Made by a program: the position numbers and the translations under genes. Below are positions 17,795-27,699 of a DNA stretch of 64,000 nt, in pieces. The number at the start of each line of letters is the position of its first letter. Positions within the stretch are counted from its first letter, which is position 1. Where the stretch lies: assembly GCA_029009115.1 (NCBI GenBank), contig JAQXJU010000064.1, positions 1-64,000 of the forward strand. Direction: 5' to 3'. This DNA comes from Bacteroidales bacterium (lineage in GTDB: Bacteria; Bacteroidota; Bacteroidia; Bacteroidales; UBA932). Under the pieces are notes generated by a model. The model made no database searches, was not told the DNA's origin, and was given only the letters and a program-made list of their open reading frames with translations.

Positions 17795-19255
17795 ATGAAA
17801 AACGGGTTCGACAACGAGAAATATCTCAAGATCCAGACCGAACGGATCAGAGAGCGTATCGCTCAGTTCGGTGACAAACTCTATCTTGAATTCGGAGGGA
17901 AGCTTTTCGACGACAATCACGCCAGCCGCGTGCTTCCTGGCTTTGCCCCTGATGCAAAGCTGAAAATGCTCAGCCAGATGGCTGATTCTGCCGAGATTGT
18001 CATCGTAATCAGCGCCGTTGACATCGAGAAGAACAAGGTCCGCAGCGACCTCGGAATTACATATGATATGGACGTGCTCAGACTGCGCGAGGTTTTTACC
18101 TCACGCGGTTTTCTTGTAAATTCAGTAGTCATCACACACTACAACGGGCAGTCAAGCGCCGACAGCTACCGCAAGAAACTGCGCAGGATGGGCATCAAGG
18201 TCTATTACCATCATACCATCGAAGGTTACCCTAACAACGTTGCACTGATTGACTCCGAAGAAGGATTCGGAAAGAACGACTACGTAGAGACAAGCAGGCC
18301 GCTGGTCGTTGTAACTGCTCCCGGACCGGGAAGCGGAAAGATGGCGGTATGCCTGAGCCAGCTGTATCAGGAGCACAAGCGCGGAATCAAGGCCGGATAT
18401 GCCAAGTTCGAGACCTTCCCCATCTGGAACCTTCCGCTCAAGCACCCTCTGAATCTGGCCTACGAGGCTGCCACGGCAGACCTCAACGACATCAATATGA
18501 TTGACCCCTTCCATCTCGAAGCCTACGGCCAGACTGCTGTCAACTACAACCGCGACATCGAGATATTCCCCGTTCTGAACAGTCTGTTCGAAGGAATCTA
18601 CGGCGAGAACCCCTACAAGTCGCCCACCGATATGGGGGTCAATATGATAGGCTACTGTATGAGCGACGAACAGCTGTGCTGCAAGGCCGCCTGCGACGAA
18701 ATCATAAGACGCTATTTCGGAGCCTTGTGCAAACTGGCCTCGGGTGACTTGAACGAGGCTGAGGTCAACAAGATTTCGCTTGTGATGAAACAGGCCAGGA
18801 TAAGTGTAGAGGACAGGAAGTGCGTTGTTGCCGCAAGGCAAAGGCAGGCCCATACGGGAACTCACGCCTCAGCTATCGAACTTGAGGACGGGACCCTTAT
18901 CAGTGCCCAGACCTCTGACCTTCTAGGCCCCAGCGCAGCCCTTCTGCTGAATGCCACCAAGCACCTGGCCGGAATCCCTCATCAGGAGAAACTCATACCA
19001 CAGTGGCTCATTGAGCCCATACAGAAGACCAAGGTAGATTATCTGCACGGCCACAACCCCAGGCTTCATACCGACGAGGTGCTGGTCGCTTTGTCGGTGC
19101 TCAGCCCTACCGACGAAAACTGCCGCAAGGCACTCAACCAGTTGCCAAGGCTGAAGGGATGTCAGGTACACAGCACGGTAATGCTGAGCGAGGTAGATAC
19201 CAAGACATTCAAAAAACTGGGGATCGACCTTACTTGCGACCCCCAGTTGAAATAG
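17795..19255 (+). CDS. DUF1846 domain-containing protein
   Basis: Nearly full-length recognisable family sequence (GFDNEKYLKIQTERIRERI...YLEFGGKLFDDNHASRVLPGF...TAPGPGSGKMAVCLSQLY). Confidence 0.9.
   Translation: MKNGFDNEKYLKIQTERIRERIAQFGDKLYLEFGGKLFDDNHASRVLPGFAPDAKLKMLSQMADSAEIVIVISAVDIEKNKVRSDLGITYDMDVLRLREVFTSRGFLVNSVVITHYNGQSSADSYRKKLRRMGIKVYYHHTIEGYPNNVALIDSEEGFGKNDYVETSRPLVVVTAPGPGSGKMAVCLSQLYQEHKRGIKAGYAKFETFPIWNLPLKHPLNLAYEAATADLNDINMIDPFHLEAYGQTAVNYNRDIEIFPVLNSLFEGIYGENPYKSPTDMGVNMIGYCMSDEQLCCKAACDEIIRRYFGALCKLASGDLNEAEVNKISLVMKQARISVEDRKCVVAARQRQAHTGTHASAIELEDGTLISAQTSDLLGPSAALLLNATKHLAGIPHQEKLIPQWLIEPIQKTKVDYLHGHNPRLHTDEVLVALSVLSPTDENCRKALNQLPRLKGCQVHSTVMLSEVDTKTFKKLGIDLTCDPQLK
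19211..19248 (-). terminator. Intrinsic terminator for the minus-strand operon ending at the M20 gene
   Basis: Minus-strand AACTGGGG(N18)CCCCAGTTTTTT: perfect 8-bp stem followed by T6. Lies inside the 3' end of the convergent DUF1846 CDS. Confidence 0.65.
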
Positions 19256-19259
19256 ATTC

Positions 19260-20606
19260 TCAATAATAACGGTAGAACAGCGCTATCGCCTCCATTCCCC
19301 GGAAGAACTGACTCAGCAGGTAACTCTCGTTCGGGGAATGTATCGTATCCCTCTCGAGGCCGAAGCCCATCAGCAGGGGATCGATGCCGAGAATCTTCTG
19401 GAACTCGGCCAGAACTGCTATGCTGCCGCCTCCCCTGCTCGGGACGGGCTCTATCCCATATACTTCGCCCATTGCCATGGATGCGGCCTTATAGGCATCT
19501 GAACTAATGGGAATGAGGAAGCCGTCGCCGCCCTCGCAGGGTGTTACCTCGACCTTTACACAGTCGGGAGCGATAGACTTGAAATGTTCGGCAAAGAGTC
19601 TTGTAATCTCAGAGCTCTTCTGGTCCGGAACAAGCCTCATCGAAATCTTGGCGTGAGCCTCAGAAGGGAGAACGGTCTTGGCACCCTGGCCCGTATAACC
19701 GCCCCAGATTCCGCAGACATCCAGGCAGGGGCGAATTCCCGTCCTTTCAAGAGTAGTGTAGCCTTTCTCTCCACGCAAGTCTTTGACATCAAGGAATTCC
19801 TTATACTCCTCAAGGTCAAATGGGGCTCGGGCGAGCTGGGCACGGTCGTCGGCGGACAGTTCCACAACCTTGTCGTAAAAGCCGGGTACTGTCACCCTTC
19901 CGTCGGCATCGATGAGCGAGGCTATCATCTCGCAGAGCACATTAATGGGATTGGCTACTGCACCTCCGTAATGCCCGGAATGAAGGTCCTTGTTTGGCCC
20001 CTTAACGCAGACTTCGAGGTAGCTCAGTCCCCTCATTCCGCAGTTGATAGAAGGAACCTTGTCAGAAATCATTGTGGTATCGGAGACAAGCACCACATCG
20101 GCAGCAAGCATTTCGCGGTGCTCTCTTACCCATTCGGGAAGCGACGGGCTGCCGATTTCTTCCTCACCCTCAAAGATGAACTTAACGTTGTGCTTTAGCG
20201 CAGACGTGCGGGTCAGGAACTCAAAGGCCTTTATGTGCATAAAGAGTTGTCCCTTGTCGTCGTTGGCTCCGCGTCCCCAGATGGCTCCGTCGTGAATTTC
20301 GGGCTCGAAAGGGTCGGAATTCCACTTCTCAAGGGGTTCGGGCGGCTGCACATCGTAATGGCCATAGACCAGCACGGTCTTCAGGGAAGGGTCAATTATC
20401 TTCTCGCCATAAACTACTGGATTACCGGCAGTGGGATAAAGATCAGCCTTATCGGCCCCTGCTTCAAGGAGCAACTGGCAGAGTCGCTTGGCGCAACGGA
20501 CCATATCGTCCTTGTGCTCGGGTCTGGCACTAATGGAGGGGATGCGAAGAATCGAGAACAGTTCCTCGAAGAAACGCTCCTTGTTACTCTCGATATATGC
20601 TTTCAT
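19260..20606 (-). CDS. M20 family dipeptidase
   Basis: VLVYGHYDVQPPEP; GRGANDDKGQ; FEGEEEIGSPSL; SRGGGSIAVLAEFQ. Confidence 0.92.
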   Translation of the reverse strand: MKAYIESNKERFFEELFSILRIPSISARPEHKDDMVRCAKRLCQLLLEAGADKADLYPTAGNPVVYGEKIIDPSLKTVLVYGHYDVQPPEPLEKWNSDPFEPEIHDGAIWGRGANDDKGQLFMHIKAFEFLTRTSALKHNVKFIFEGEEEIGSPSLPEWVREHREMLAADVVLVSDTTMISDKVPSINCGMRGLSYLEVCVKGPNKDLHSGHYGGAVANPINVLCEMIASLIDADGRVTVPGFYDKVVELSADDRAQLARAPFDLEEYKEFLDVKDLRGEKGYTTLERTGIRPCLDVCGIWGGYTGQGAKTVLPSEAHAKISMRLVPDQKSSEITRLFAEHFKSIAPDCVKVEVTPCEGGDGFLIPISSDAYKAASMAMGEVYGIEPVPSRGGGSIAVLAEFQKILGIDPLLMGFGLERDTIHSPNESYLLSQFFRGMEAIALFYRYY

Positions 20607-20613
20607 AGTGTGC

Positions 20614-21804
20614 TCACTTTATCACTTCGAGTTTGCGTCCGACCTTGATGAAGGCATCTATGGCCTTGTCGAGATGCTCCCTGCGATGAGCTGCCGACAG
20701 CTGAACCCTGATTCGGGCCTGTCCCTTAGGAACTACAGGATAGTAGAAACCAGTTACGAAAATGCCTTCCGAGGCCATCTCGGCAGCAAACTTCTGCGAG
20801 AGAGGGGCATCATAGAGCATCACGGCGCAGATTGCTGACTGTGTGGGCTTGATGTCGAAACCGGCCGCAATCATTTTGTCGCGGAAATAACTGACATTCT
20901 CCATCAGACGGTCGTGAAGAGTGTTGCTTTCGGACAGGATGCGGAAGGTCTCAACTCCTGCAGCGGCTATCATAGGAGGTATGGAGTTCGAGAAGAGATA
21001 GGGTCTGGAGCGCTGGCGCAGCATAGCTATGATTTCCTTTCGCCCTGTGGTGAATCCGCCCACGGCACCACCGAAAGCTTTTCCGAGGGTTCCCGTGTGA
21101 ATGTCTATGCGTCCGTAACATCCGAACTGTTCGGCCACTCCCCTTCCTGTGGGGCCAACCACTCCGGCGGAATGGCTCTCGTCAACCATTACGAGGGCGT
21201 TATACTTCTCGGCCAGGTCGCAAATCTTGTCCATAGGAGCAACATTACCATCCATCGAGAAGACACCGTCGGTGACGATGATACGGAAGCGCTGGGCCTG
21301 GGCTTCCTTGAGACAACGCTCGAGGTCTTCCATATCGGCATTGGCATAGCGGTAGCGCACTGCCTTGCAGAGACGGACTCCGTCGATTATGGATGCGTGG
21401 TTCAGGGCATCGGAGATGATGGCATCCTCAGCTCCGAGCAGGGGTTCGAACACTCCCCCGTTTGCATCGAAACACGATGCATAGAGTATTGTATCCTCGG
21501 TATGGAAGAAATCTGCAACGGCCTTCTCCAGAGCGATGTGAAGGTCCTGCTGGCCGCAGATGAAGCGTACCGAGGACATACCGTATCCCCTGTCATCCAT
21601 TGCAGCCTTGGCTGCGGCTATGAGCGAGGGATTGTCGGCAAGACCGAGGTAGTTGTTGGCACAGAAGTTCAGCGCAACGCTGCCGTCGGCGAGGGTGATT
21701 TCCGACGACTGAGGAGAGCAGATGACCCTCTCGCGCTTGTACAGGCCCGCCTCTTCGATTTCTTTGAGCGAAGCGGCCAGATAGTCTTTGAATTCTCCGT
21801 ACAT
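20614..21804 (-). CDS. kbl: Glycine C-acetyltransferase (2-amino-3-ketobutyrate CoA ligase)
   Basis: NFCANNYLGLADNP; DESHSAGVVGPTGRGVAEQFG; TGTLGKAFGGAVGGF PLP-Lys motif. Confidence 0.92.
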   Translation of the reverse strand: MYGEFKDYLAASLKEIEEAGLYKRERVICSPQSSEITLADGSVALNFCANNYLGLADNPSLIAAAKAAMDDRGYGMSSVRFICGQQDLHIALEKAVADFFHTEDTILYASCFDANGGVFEPLLGAEDAIISDALNHASIIDGVRLCKAVRYRYANADMEDLERCLKEAQAQRFRIIVTDGVFSMDGNVAPMDKICDLAEKYNALVMVDESHSAGVVGPTGRGVAEQFGCYGRIDIHTGTLGKAFGGAVGGFTTGRKEIIAMLRQRSRPYLFSNSIPPMIAAAGVETFRILSESNTLHDRLMENVSYFRDKMIAAGFDIKPTQSAICAVMLYDAPLSQKFAAEMASEGIFVTGFYYPVVPKGQARIRVQLSAAHRREHLDKAIDAFIKVGRKLEVIK

Positions 21805-21805
21805 A

Positions 21806-22759
21806 TTACTGCAGTTTTGTTCTGAGATGTTCGAGCATGTCTCGGGTCATGGAATCGAGATCGAACGAAGGAGACCAGCCCCATTCCTTGCGGGCACAGG
21901 TGTCATCCATCCTGTCAGGCCATGAGTCGGCAATGTGCTGGCGAATCGGGTCAACCTCGTAACGCATCTTGAAATCGGGGATGTACTTGCGTATCGAGGC
22001 TGCGATTTCTTCAGGTTCGAGGCTCATCGAAGCGATGTTGAAGGCATTGCGGTGCTTCAGATAACGAGGCTTGGCCCTCATTATGTCAACTGCGGCCTTC
22101 AGAGCATCGGGCATATACATCATATCCATATAGGTTCCGGGAGCAATGGGGCAGATGAATTCCTCGCCCTTGACCGCAGCATAGTAGATTTCAACTGCGT
22201 AGTCGGTGGTTCCGCCTCCCGGCAGGGTTGTATATGAGATGAGTCCGGGGAAGCGCACTGAGCGGGTATCAACTCCGAAACGGTGGAAATAGTAATCGCT
22301 CAGCAGTTCAGTTGCGACCTTGGTAACCCCGTACATAGTTGTAGGACGCTGAATGGTGTCCTGAGGTGTGTCTTCGCGGGGCGTGCTCGGGCCGAAGGAA
22401 CCTATCGAACTGGGAGTGAACACGGCGCAGCGCTTTTCCCGTGCAATTTCGAGGATATTGATAAGACCGTTCATCTGGATGTCCCAGGCCTTCAGCGGAA
22501 GCCTTTCGGCAGTAGCTGAAAGAAGGGCAGCCAGATTGTAGATGGTGTCGATGTCATACTTATCCACTATGTCGGCTATCTGCTTGGCATTGCAGACATT
22601 GGCCTCTTCGGCTGGTCCGCTCGAGAGCAGTACTCCCTTGGGTTCTGCCCCAGGGATGTAACCGGCAACGGTGGTCCCTCCGGGCAGGTCGCGGCGGAGT
22701 TTCATAGTGAGTTCGGATCCGATCTGACCTGTGGACCCGATTACAAGAATGTTTTTCAT
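21806..22759 (-). CDS. NAD-dependent epimerase/dehydratase, L-threonine 3-dehydrogenase-like
   Basis: [16 protein letters not shown] Rossmann motif; PSSIGSFGP...[23 protein letters not shown]; adjacent to kbl. Confidence 0.85.
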   Translation of the reverse strand: MKNILVIGSTGQIGSELTMKLRRDLPGGTTVAGYIPGAEPKGVLLSSGPAEEANVCNAKQIADIVDKYDIDTIYNLAALLSATAERLPLKAWDIQMNGLINILEIAREKRCAVFTPSSIGSFGPSTPREDTPQDTIQRPTTMYGVTKVATELLSDYYFHRFGVDTRSVRFPGLISYTTLPGGGTTDYAVEIYYAAVKGEEFICPIAPGTYMDMMYMPDALKAAVDIMRAKPRYLKHRNAFNIASMSLEPEEIAASIRKYIPDFKMRYEVDPIRQHIADSWPDRMDDTCARKEWGWSPSFDLDSMTRDMLEHLRTKLQ

Positions 22760-23802
22760 TTCAGTCTTGCTTTTGCATATTGAAGATCGACGCGGAATAC
22801 TTTCATCCCTGAAGAAGGGGCTTCGTACATCGCATCGGTAAAGATCTGTTCGCAGATGGCCCTCAGGCCCCTGGCGCCCAGTTTGCGTTCCATTGCCGTA
22901 GATACTATCAGGTCAAGCACCCGGGGAGATATTTCGAGTTTGACTCCGTCAAGTTCGAAGAGCCTGCGGTACTGCTTGATAATGGCATTCTTAGGCTTGG
23001 TCAGTATGCGTTTGAGCGCATCTGCATCAAGCTGGTCCAGATACGTGATGACAGGCAGACGGCCGATTATCTCGGGTATGAGACCGTACGAGCGAAGATC
23101 CTGGGGTTCGACATACTGAAGGAGATTATCCTTGTCGATTCTTTGCGAAGTACCTGCGTCAAAGCCCATTACCTGGGTATTGAGACGGCGGGCAATGTGT
23201 CGCTCTATGCCCTCGAAGGCACCTCCGCAAATAAAGAGGATGTTCTGGGTATTGATATGGATGAATTCCTGGTCGGGGTGTTTGCGTCCGCCCTGTGGAG
23301 GGACATTCACAACCGTCCCCTCGAGCAGTTTGAGCATAGCCTGCTGAACACCCTCGCCAGATACGTCCCTGGTAATGGAAGGATTGTCGCTCTTGCGCGA
23401 AATCTTGTCTATCTCGTCTATGAAGACAATGCCCAGTTCCGCACGGGACGGGTCGTAGTCCGCCTCCTGAAGCAGGCGGGAAAGGATGCTCTCGACATCC
23501 TCTCCCACATATCCGGCTTCAGTAAGAACGGTTGCATCGACTATCGTGAAGGGCACATAGAGCATCTTCGCAATAGTCTTGGCAAGGAGTGTCTTCCCAG
23601 TTCCCGTGGGACCGAGCAGAAGAATGTTCGACTTTTCCAGTTCAACCTCATCCTTCCCGTCTGCATCCAGAACATTGTGCAGAATACGCTTGTAGTGGTT
23701 GTACACCGAGACGGAAAGAATCTTCTTTGCGCGGTCCTGGCCAATCACATACTGGTCGAGATAGGCCTTGATCTCCTTCGGGGTGGGAATAGTCATCTCC
23801 AT
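22756..23802 (-). CDS. clpX: ClpX AAA+ unfoldase lacking the N-terminal zinc-binding domain
   Basis: [72 protein letters not shown]. Begins directly at [18 protein letters not shown]; no Cys4 domain. Confidence 0.93.
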   Translation of the reverse strand: MEMTIPTPKEIKAYLDQYVIGQDRAKKILSVSVYNHYKRILHNVLDADGKDEVELEKSNILLLGPTGTGKTLLAKTIAKMLYVPFTIVDATVLTEAGYVGEDVESILSRLLQEADYDPSRAELGIVFIDEIDKISRKSDNPSITRDVSGEGVQQAMLKLLEGTVVNVPPQGGRKHPDQEFIHINTQNILFICGGAFEGIERHIARRLNTQVMGFDAGTSQRIDKDNLLQYVEPQDLRSYGLIPEIIGRLPVITYLDQLDADALKRILTKPKNAIIKQYRRLFELDGVKLEISPRVLDLIVSTAMERKLGARGLRAICEQIFTDAMYEAPSSGMKVFRVDLQYAKARLK

Positions 23803-23805
23803 ACC

Positions 23806-24810
23806 TTACTTGAGTTCGTAGAATTTTTCGGAAGAAATCTTCTTGCCCTTGAATGTAGCTGTCTCTTTGATCTTGCTGATGACCTTCTCGTCTTCGACGG
23901 TCTCGGCAATACGGTCGATCTGACGTGAATCGTTCATCAGATGGTCAACTGCATCATTGAGTACCTCGTCGGGGACATTGGTCATACCGTACATGGCGTA
24001 CTGGTAGAGAACCTGGGAACGGGCGGCCTGCTTGATGTCGTCAATCTCGATCTTGAACTCGTATTTCTTCATCATCGAATTGCGTACGAGCTGCCACTTG
24101 AAGTCTTCAAGGAAGGCAGGGAACTCCTTCTCAACCTCTTCCTCGGTAACTTTGCCCTCATTGGAGGCAAGAAGCCATCTCTTCATAAACTCCTCGGGGA
24201 GCTCGATTCCGGCCTTCTGGATGTAGAAGCTGCGGATATCCTTGTTGAGGCGCCACTCAGACTGCTGGCGGTAGTTCTCCTTGAGACGGTCGGCGATTTC
24301 CTTGTCGATGTCCTCGTCGGTCTTGGGCTCGGCATCGGCTTCCTTGTGCTCTTCGTAGTATTTCTTGAGGTTCTCCTTCATACCCTCCTTCTCCTTGGCG
24401 GTAGCGGTGATGTCGTAGCGGAGGATGGTGTCTTCCTTTACGGTTTCGACCTCTACCTCGGGATAGTATGCCAGGTCAAATACAAAGGTGAAGGAGTTGC
24501 CTTTCTTCCATTCAATCTCGGGCTGGTTCTTGCTAGAAAGGGGCTCGCCGAGAATGTGAAGGCCGTTCTCCTTGACATATCCGTCAAGTCCCTTGCCTAT
24601 GACCTGGTTGACAGCCTCGACCAGAATCTGGTCGCCATAGACCTTCTCTATCAATGAGGCGGGAACCATTCCCTTGCGGAAACCTTTGAATTCGGCATTG
24701 CGTCTCACCTCTGCGGTCTTCTTACGCACGTTTTCGGAATAATCTTCGGGGGTGATGTCAAGCACAAGCTCGAATGTCAGCTTGTCAATCTCGTTTTTTG
24801 TTACGTTCAT
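23806..24810 (-). CDS. tig: Trigger factor, short form apparently lacking the PPIase domain
   Basis: GFRKGMVPASLIEKVYG ribosome-binding signature; C-term LPEEFMKRWLLASNEGKVTEEEVEKEFPAFLEDFKWQLVRN; 334 aa. Confidence 0.88.
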   Translation of the reverse strand: MNVTKNEIDKLTFELVLDITPEDYSENVRKKTAEVRRNAEFKGFRKGMVPASLIEKVYGDQILVEAVNQVIGKGLDGYVKENGLHILGEPLSSKNQPEIEWKKGNSFTFVFDLAYYPEVEVETVKEDTILRYDITATAKEKEGMKENLKKYYEEHKEADAEPKTDEDIDKEIADRLKENYRQQSEWRLNKDIRSFYIQKAGIELPEEFMKRWLLASNEGKVTEEEVEKEFPAFLEDFKWQLVRNSMMKKYEFKIEIDDIKQAARSQVLYQYAMYGMTNVPDEVLNDAVDHLMNDSRQIDRIAETVEDEKVISKIKETATFKGKKISSEKFYELK

Positions 24811-24828
24811 AATTGTTTTTGGATAATA

Positions 24829-26868
24829 TTATTTAGTACTTGATTTCTTGGGATAAGCTATCCTTTCGTGGAACATCTGCCCAAGATAGGACTTGAGCGA
24901 TTCCTTCATCAGCGTAATCTCCCGGAGGGTGATGGGGCTGTCGTCGAACTGTCCTTCTTCGAGTTTGGAGTCCACGATACGTTCCACCAGCGAGGACAAT
25001 GACTGTGAGGAGTAGTTCTTGAGTGTCCTCGATGCTGCCTCGATGCTGTCGGCAACCATCAGGATAACCTGCTCACGGGTGCGGGGCCTGAAGCCCTGAT
25101 AGCGGAACTGGTCTTCATCCCCAGGATCTCCTCCTTCCTTGAGATGCTTGTTGAAAAAGTAAGAGGTGATGGTTGTTCCGTGGTGGCTCGCAATAAAATC
25201 CTTGATAAATCCGGGCAGACGATAATGGTCTGCTAGTTCAAGGCCGTCGCTGACGTGGCGGGTGATGTCGTGCGAACTCTGAAGGGGGCTCAACCCGCTG
25301 TGATAGCCTTCGGGAGCATTCGCACCCAGGAGCATAGACTCGTTTTCGATGAAACACAGGGGGTTACGCATCTTGCCAATGTCGTGATACAGGGCTCCGG
25401 CCCTGACAAGCAGAGGGTTGGCACCTATGCTTCGGGCGGCTGTATCGGCCATATTCATAACCTGCAGCGAGTGTTGGAAGGTTCCCGGAGCCTTCTGCTC
25501 AAGTTCGAGCAGTATCTTGTTCGATGTGGAACAGAGTTCTTCGAGACGGGCGTCTGAGAGCAGGTTGAACAGCCTCTCGAAAAGGAAGGTCAGGGGGTAA
25601 CCCGCTACGGTGAGCATTGAAGCGATGAATATCATCAGCATACTGCGCCATATGCTCTCGCTTGTCAGATGCACCAGCCTGAAGGAGAGGAACACGGCAA
25701 TGAGTATCGAAGCGGTAATAAAAGCCAGGATGAACTGTTTCCACCTTCTTGAGAAGGTCTTGAAAAGCTGTATGGAAACTTCACCGGCAACAAAGTTCAT
25801 CACAAACAGCACAGTTCCGTTGCCCGAAACGAAGAGCAGAGGCAGCAGACCTATGGGATAGATGCAGAATGCAACCTTCTTGTGGAAATTGGCCTGAAGG
25901 AAAAGGGCTCCGAGCGTGAAGGGAATCAGGAAGAGAAAATCCTCATTCATGCGGTCGGTAACAAGGGCTCCGGCAGACATCAGAAGCAGAATCAGCAGGA
26001 GATACAGATACTCGTTCATCTTGTCGAAGATCGACGGATAACTTGCCAGCAGGGCAAGCAGAAGAAGAACGACCATCGCAAGGGAGATTCCGGCATTTCC
26101 TATCCAGCGGACGAGGGCGGACTGGTCGGTTCCGAAATTGGTTTCGAACTCGTGCCTGTAAGAATCCAGAAGCTGTTCTATCTCGGCAGTAACGATTTCA
26201 CCTTCGCTCACAATAGGTTGTCCGGCAGGAACATAGCCCAGAGTGGGAGAGATGGAAACGCTCTTGTCAGAAGCCACAAGCCTTGTCATTTCGGAGTCGA
26301 AGACCAGGTCGGGCAGCAGGGCATTGTAAAGTCCGCAAGCCCTGTAGATGGAATCGGCATTCACCCCGGGGACACGCTCCGACGCCTTTGCGAGGAGCAT
26401 TTCTCTGGCCTGAGAAGGCTTCAGCACCTCTGTAACGGGTACCATGGATGCCCTCTTTCCCCTCTGGACATAAATTATGTCAGATTCGGCACCGGGACTC
26501 TGGCGCACTCCGTCTTCTCCGACAACTCCAGTGCCATAAATGCGTGAAATTATTTCAGCAGTAACAGCCGAGAAATCTTCCGGTCCGTCGGAAGACAAGA
26601 CAGGTACGGCTGCCAGAGCATTTGCGAGCACGCTCTCGTCCTGTCTGTAATAGGGCACAACCTTTACAGAACTGTTCTGGCTTTCTTCCAGAATCTGGTC
26701 GGGGGTCTTGAGAATGGGGAAGGAGAACTGCGAAACAAGAGTCTCATACTTCCAGGCAGAACCCTGACGGTATTCATAGCCGAAGCGCTCGCTCCTCGGC
26801 ATCATCAGAAGCAGAGATGCAAAGAACAAGACCAAGGGAATGACAATGCGTACGGTTCTGGATTTCAT
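24829..26868 (-). CDS. 7TM-HD family phosphohydrolase (PgpH/YqfF-like, candidate c-di-AMP phosphodiesterase)
   Basis: N-term extracellular region, multi-TM block, then GALYHDIGKMRNPLCFIENE HD motif and FIASHHGTTITSYFF. Confidence 0.87.
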   Translation of the reverse strand: MKSRTVRIVIPLVLFFASLLLMMPRSERFGYEYRQGSAWKYETLVSQFSFPILKTPDQILEESQNSSVKVVPYYRQDESVLANALAAVPVLSSDGPEDFSAVTAEIISRIYGTGVVGEDGVRQSPGAESDIIYVQRGKRASMVPVTEVLKPSQAREMLLAKASERVPGVNADSIYRACGLYNALLPDLVFDSEMTRLVASDKSVSISPTLGYVPAGQPIVSEGEIVTAEIEQLLDSYRHEFETNFGTDQSALVRWIGNAGISLAMVVLLLLALLASYPSIFDKMNEYLYLLLILLLMSAGALVTDRMNEDFLFLIPFTLGALFLQANFHKKVAFCIYPIGLLPLLFVSGNGTVLFVMNFVAGEVSIQLFKTFSRRWKQFILAFITASILIAVFLSFRLVHLTSESIWRSMLMIFIASMLTVAGYPLTFLFERLFNLLSDARLEELCSTSNKILLELEQKAPGTFQHSLQVMNMADTAARSIGANPLLVRAGALYHDIGKMRNPLCFIENESMLLGANAPEGYHSGLSPLQSSHDITRHVSDGLELADHYRLPGFIKDFIASHHGTTITSYFFNKHLKEGGDPGDEDQFRYQGFRPRTREQVILMVADSIEAASRTLKNYSSQSLSSLVERIVDSKLEEGQFDDSPITLREITLMKESLKSYLGQMFHERIAYPKKSSTK

Positions 26869-26874
26869 AAGCTG

Positions 26875-27699
26875 CTATTTGAACGGGCTGTCGGCTTCGC
26901 GGGCTATGTAAGTGCGGGTAAGTCTGTCGGTCAGCCTCGGGAACAGGCGGTGGGCAATGACAGTGGCCTTTCCGAGGGGAGTGAGAATAACTTCGGACTT
27001 TCTGGCTGCAAGGGCTCGGGCAAGTTTGAGGGCACACTGTTCTGCAGTCATCAGCTTGTCTTCATCGAGAGGAGTCTCGCCCTGGCTGCTTCCGTCAGCG
27101 GTCAATGCGGCATTGCGGACATTGGAAGATGTGTATCCGGGGGCGAATACCAGCACATTGAGTCCGTCATTGAGATGCTCAATCCTGAGGGTATCCAGGA
27201 AGCCCCTGACGGCATACTTCGACGAGGAATAACCGCTTCGGGCAGGAAGTGCCGAGTAGCCGGCTATGGAAATGACCCCTGCCACAGTCCCCCTGCTCTC
27301 GAGCAGATACGGCAGGGCGTACTTGGTGCAATTAACCGTTCCCCAGAAATTGACATCCATGAGGGTGCGTATCACCTTGAGGTCCAAGTCTTTGAACATT
27401 GCCCTCATAGACAGGCCTGCGTTGCACACAAGTATGTCTATGCGGCCGAAACGCTCCACAGTTGCCGATATGAGATTGCGGCAGTCTTCCTCAACGCTCA
27501 CATCGCAGCCGACGCAGAGCAGCCTCTCTGCAGGGGCTACCGAAGGGGCGAGACTCTCCATAAGAGAGACCCTCCTTGCGGCCATCACCACCCGGGCACC
27601 CAGGCTCCCGAATAAACGGGCAGAAGCCAACCCGATTCCCGAGCTGGCTCCAGTAACGATTACAACCTTGTTTTCGAAGAAATTGCGGAGTTTCATCAC
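26875..27699 (-). CDS. SDR family NAD(P)-dependent oxidoreductase (candidate 3-ketosphinganine reductase)
   Basis: VTGASSGIGLASA; NAGLSMRAMF; YSSSKYAVRGF. Overlaps the serine palmitoyltransferase-like gene by 4 bp. Confidence 0.85.
   Translation of the reverse strand: MMKLRNFFENKVVIVTGASSGIGLASARLFGSLGARVVMAARRVSLMESLAPSVAPAERLLCVGCDVSVEEDCRNLISATVERFGRIDILVCNAGLSMRAMFKDLDLKVIRTLMDVNFWGTVNCTKYALPYLLESRGTVAGVISIAGYSALPARSGYSSSKYAVRGFLDTLRIEHLNDGLNVLVFAPGYTSSNVRNAALTADGSSQGETPLDEDKLMTAEQCALKLARALAARKSEVILTPLGKATVIAHRLFPRLTDRLTRTYIAREADSPFK

Noticed and set aside
20914-21825. 303-aa plus-strand ORF
   Set aside because: Antisense to kbl.
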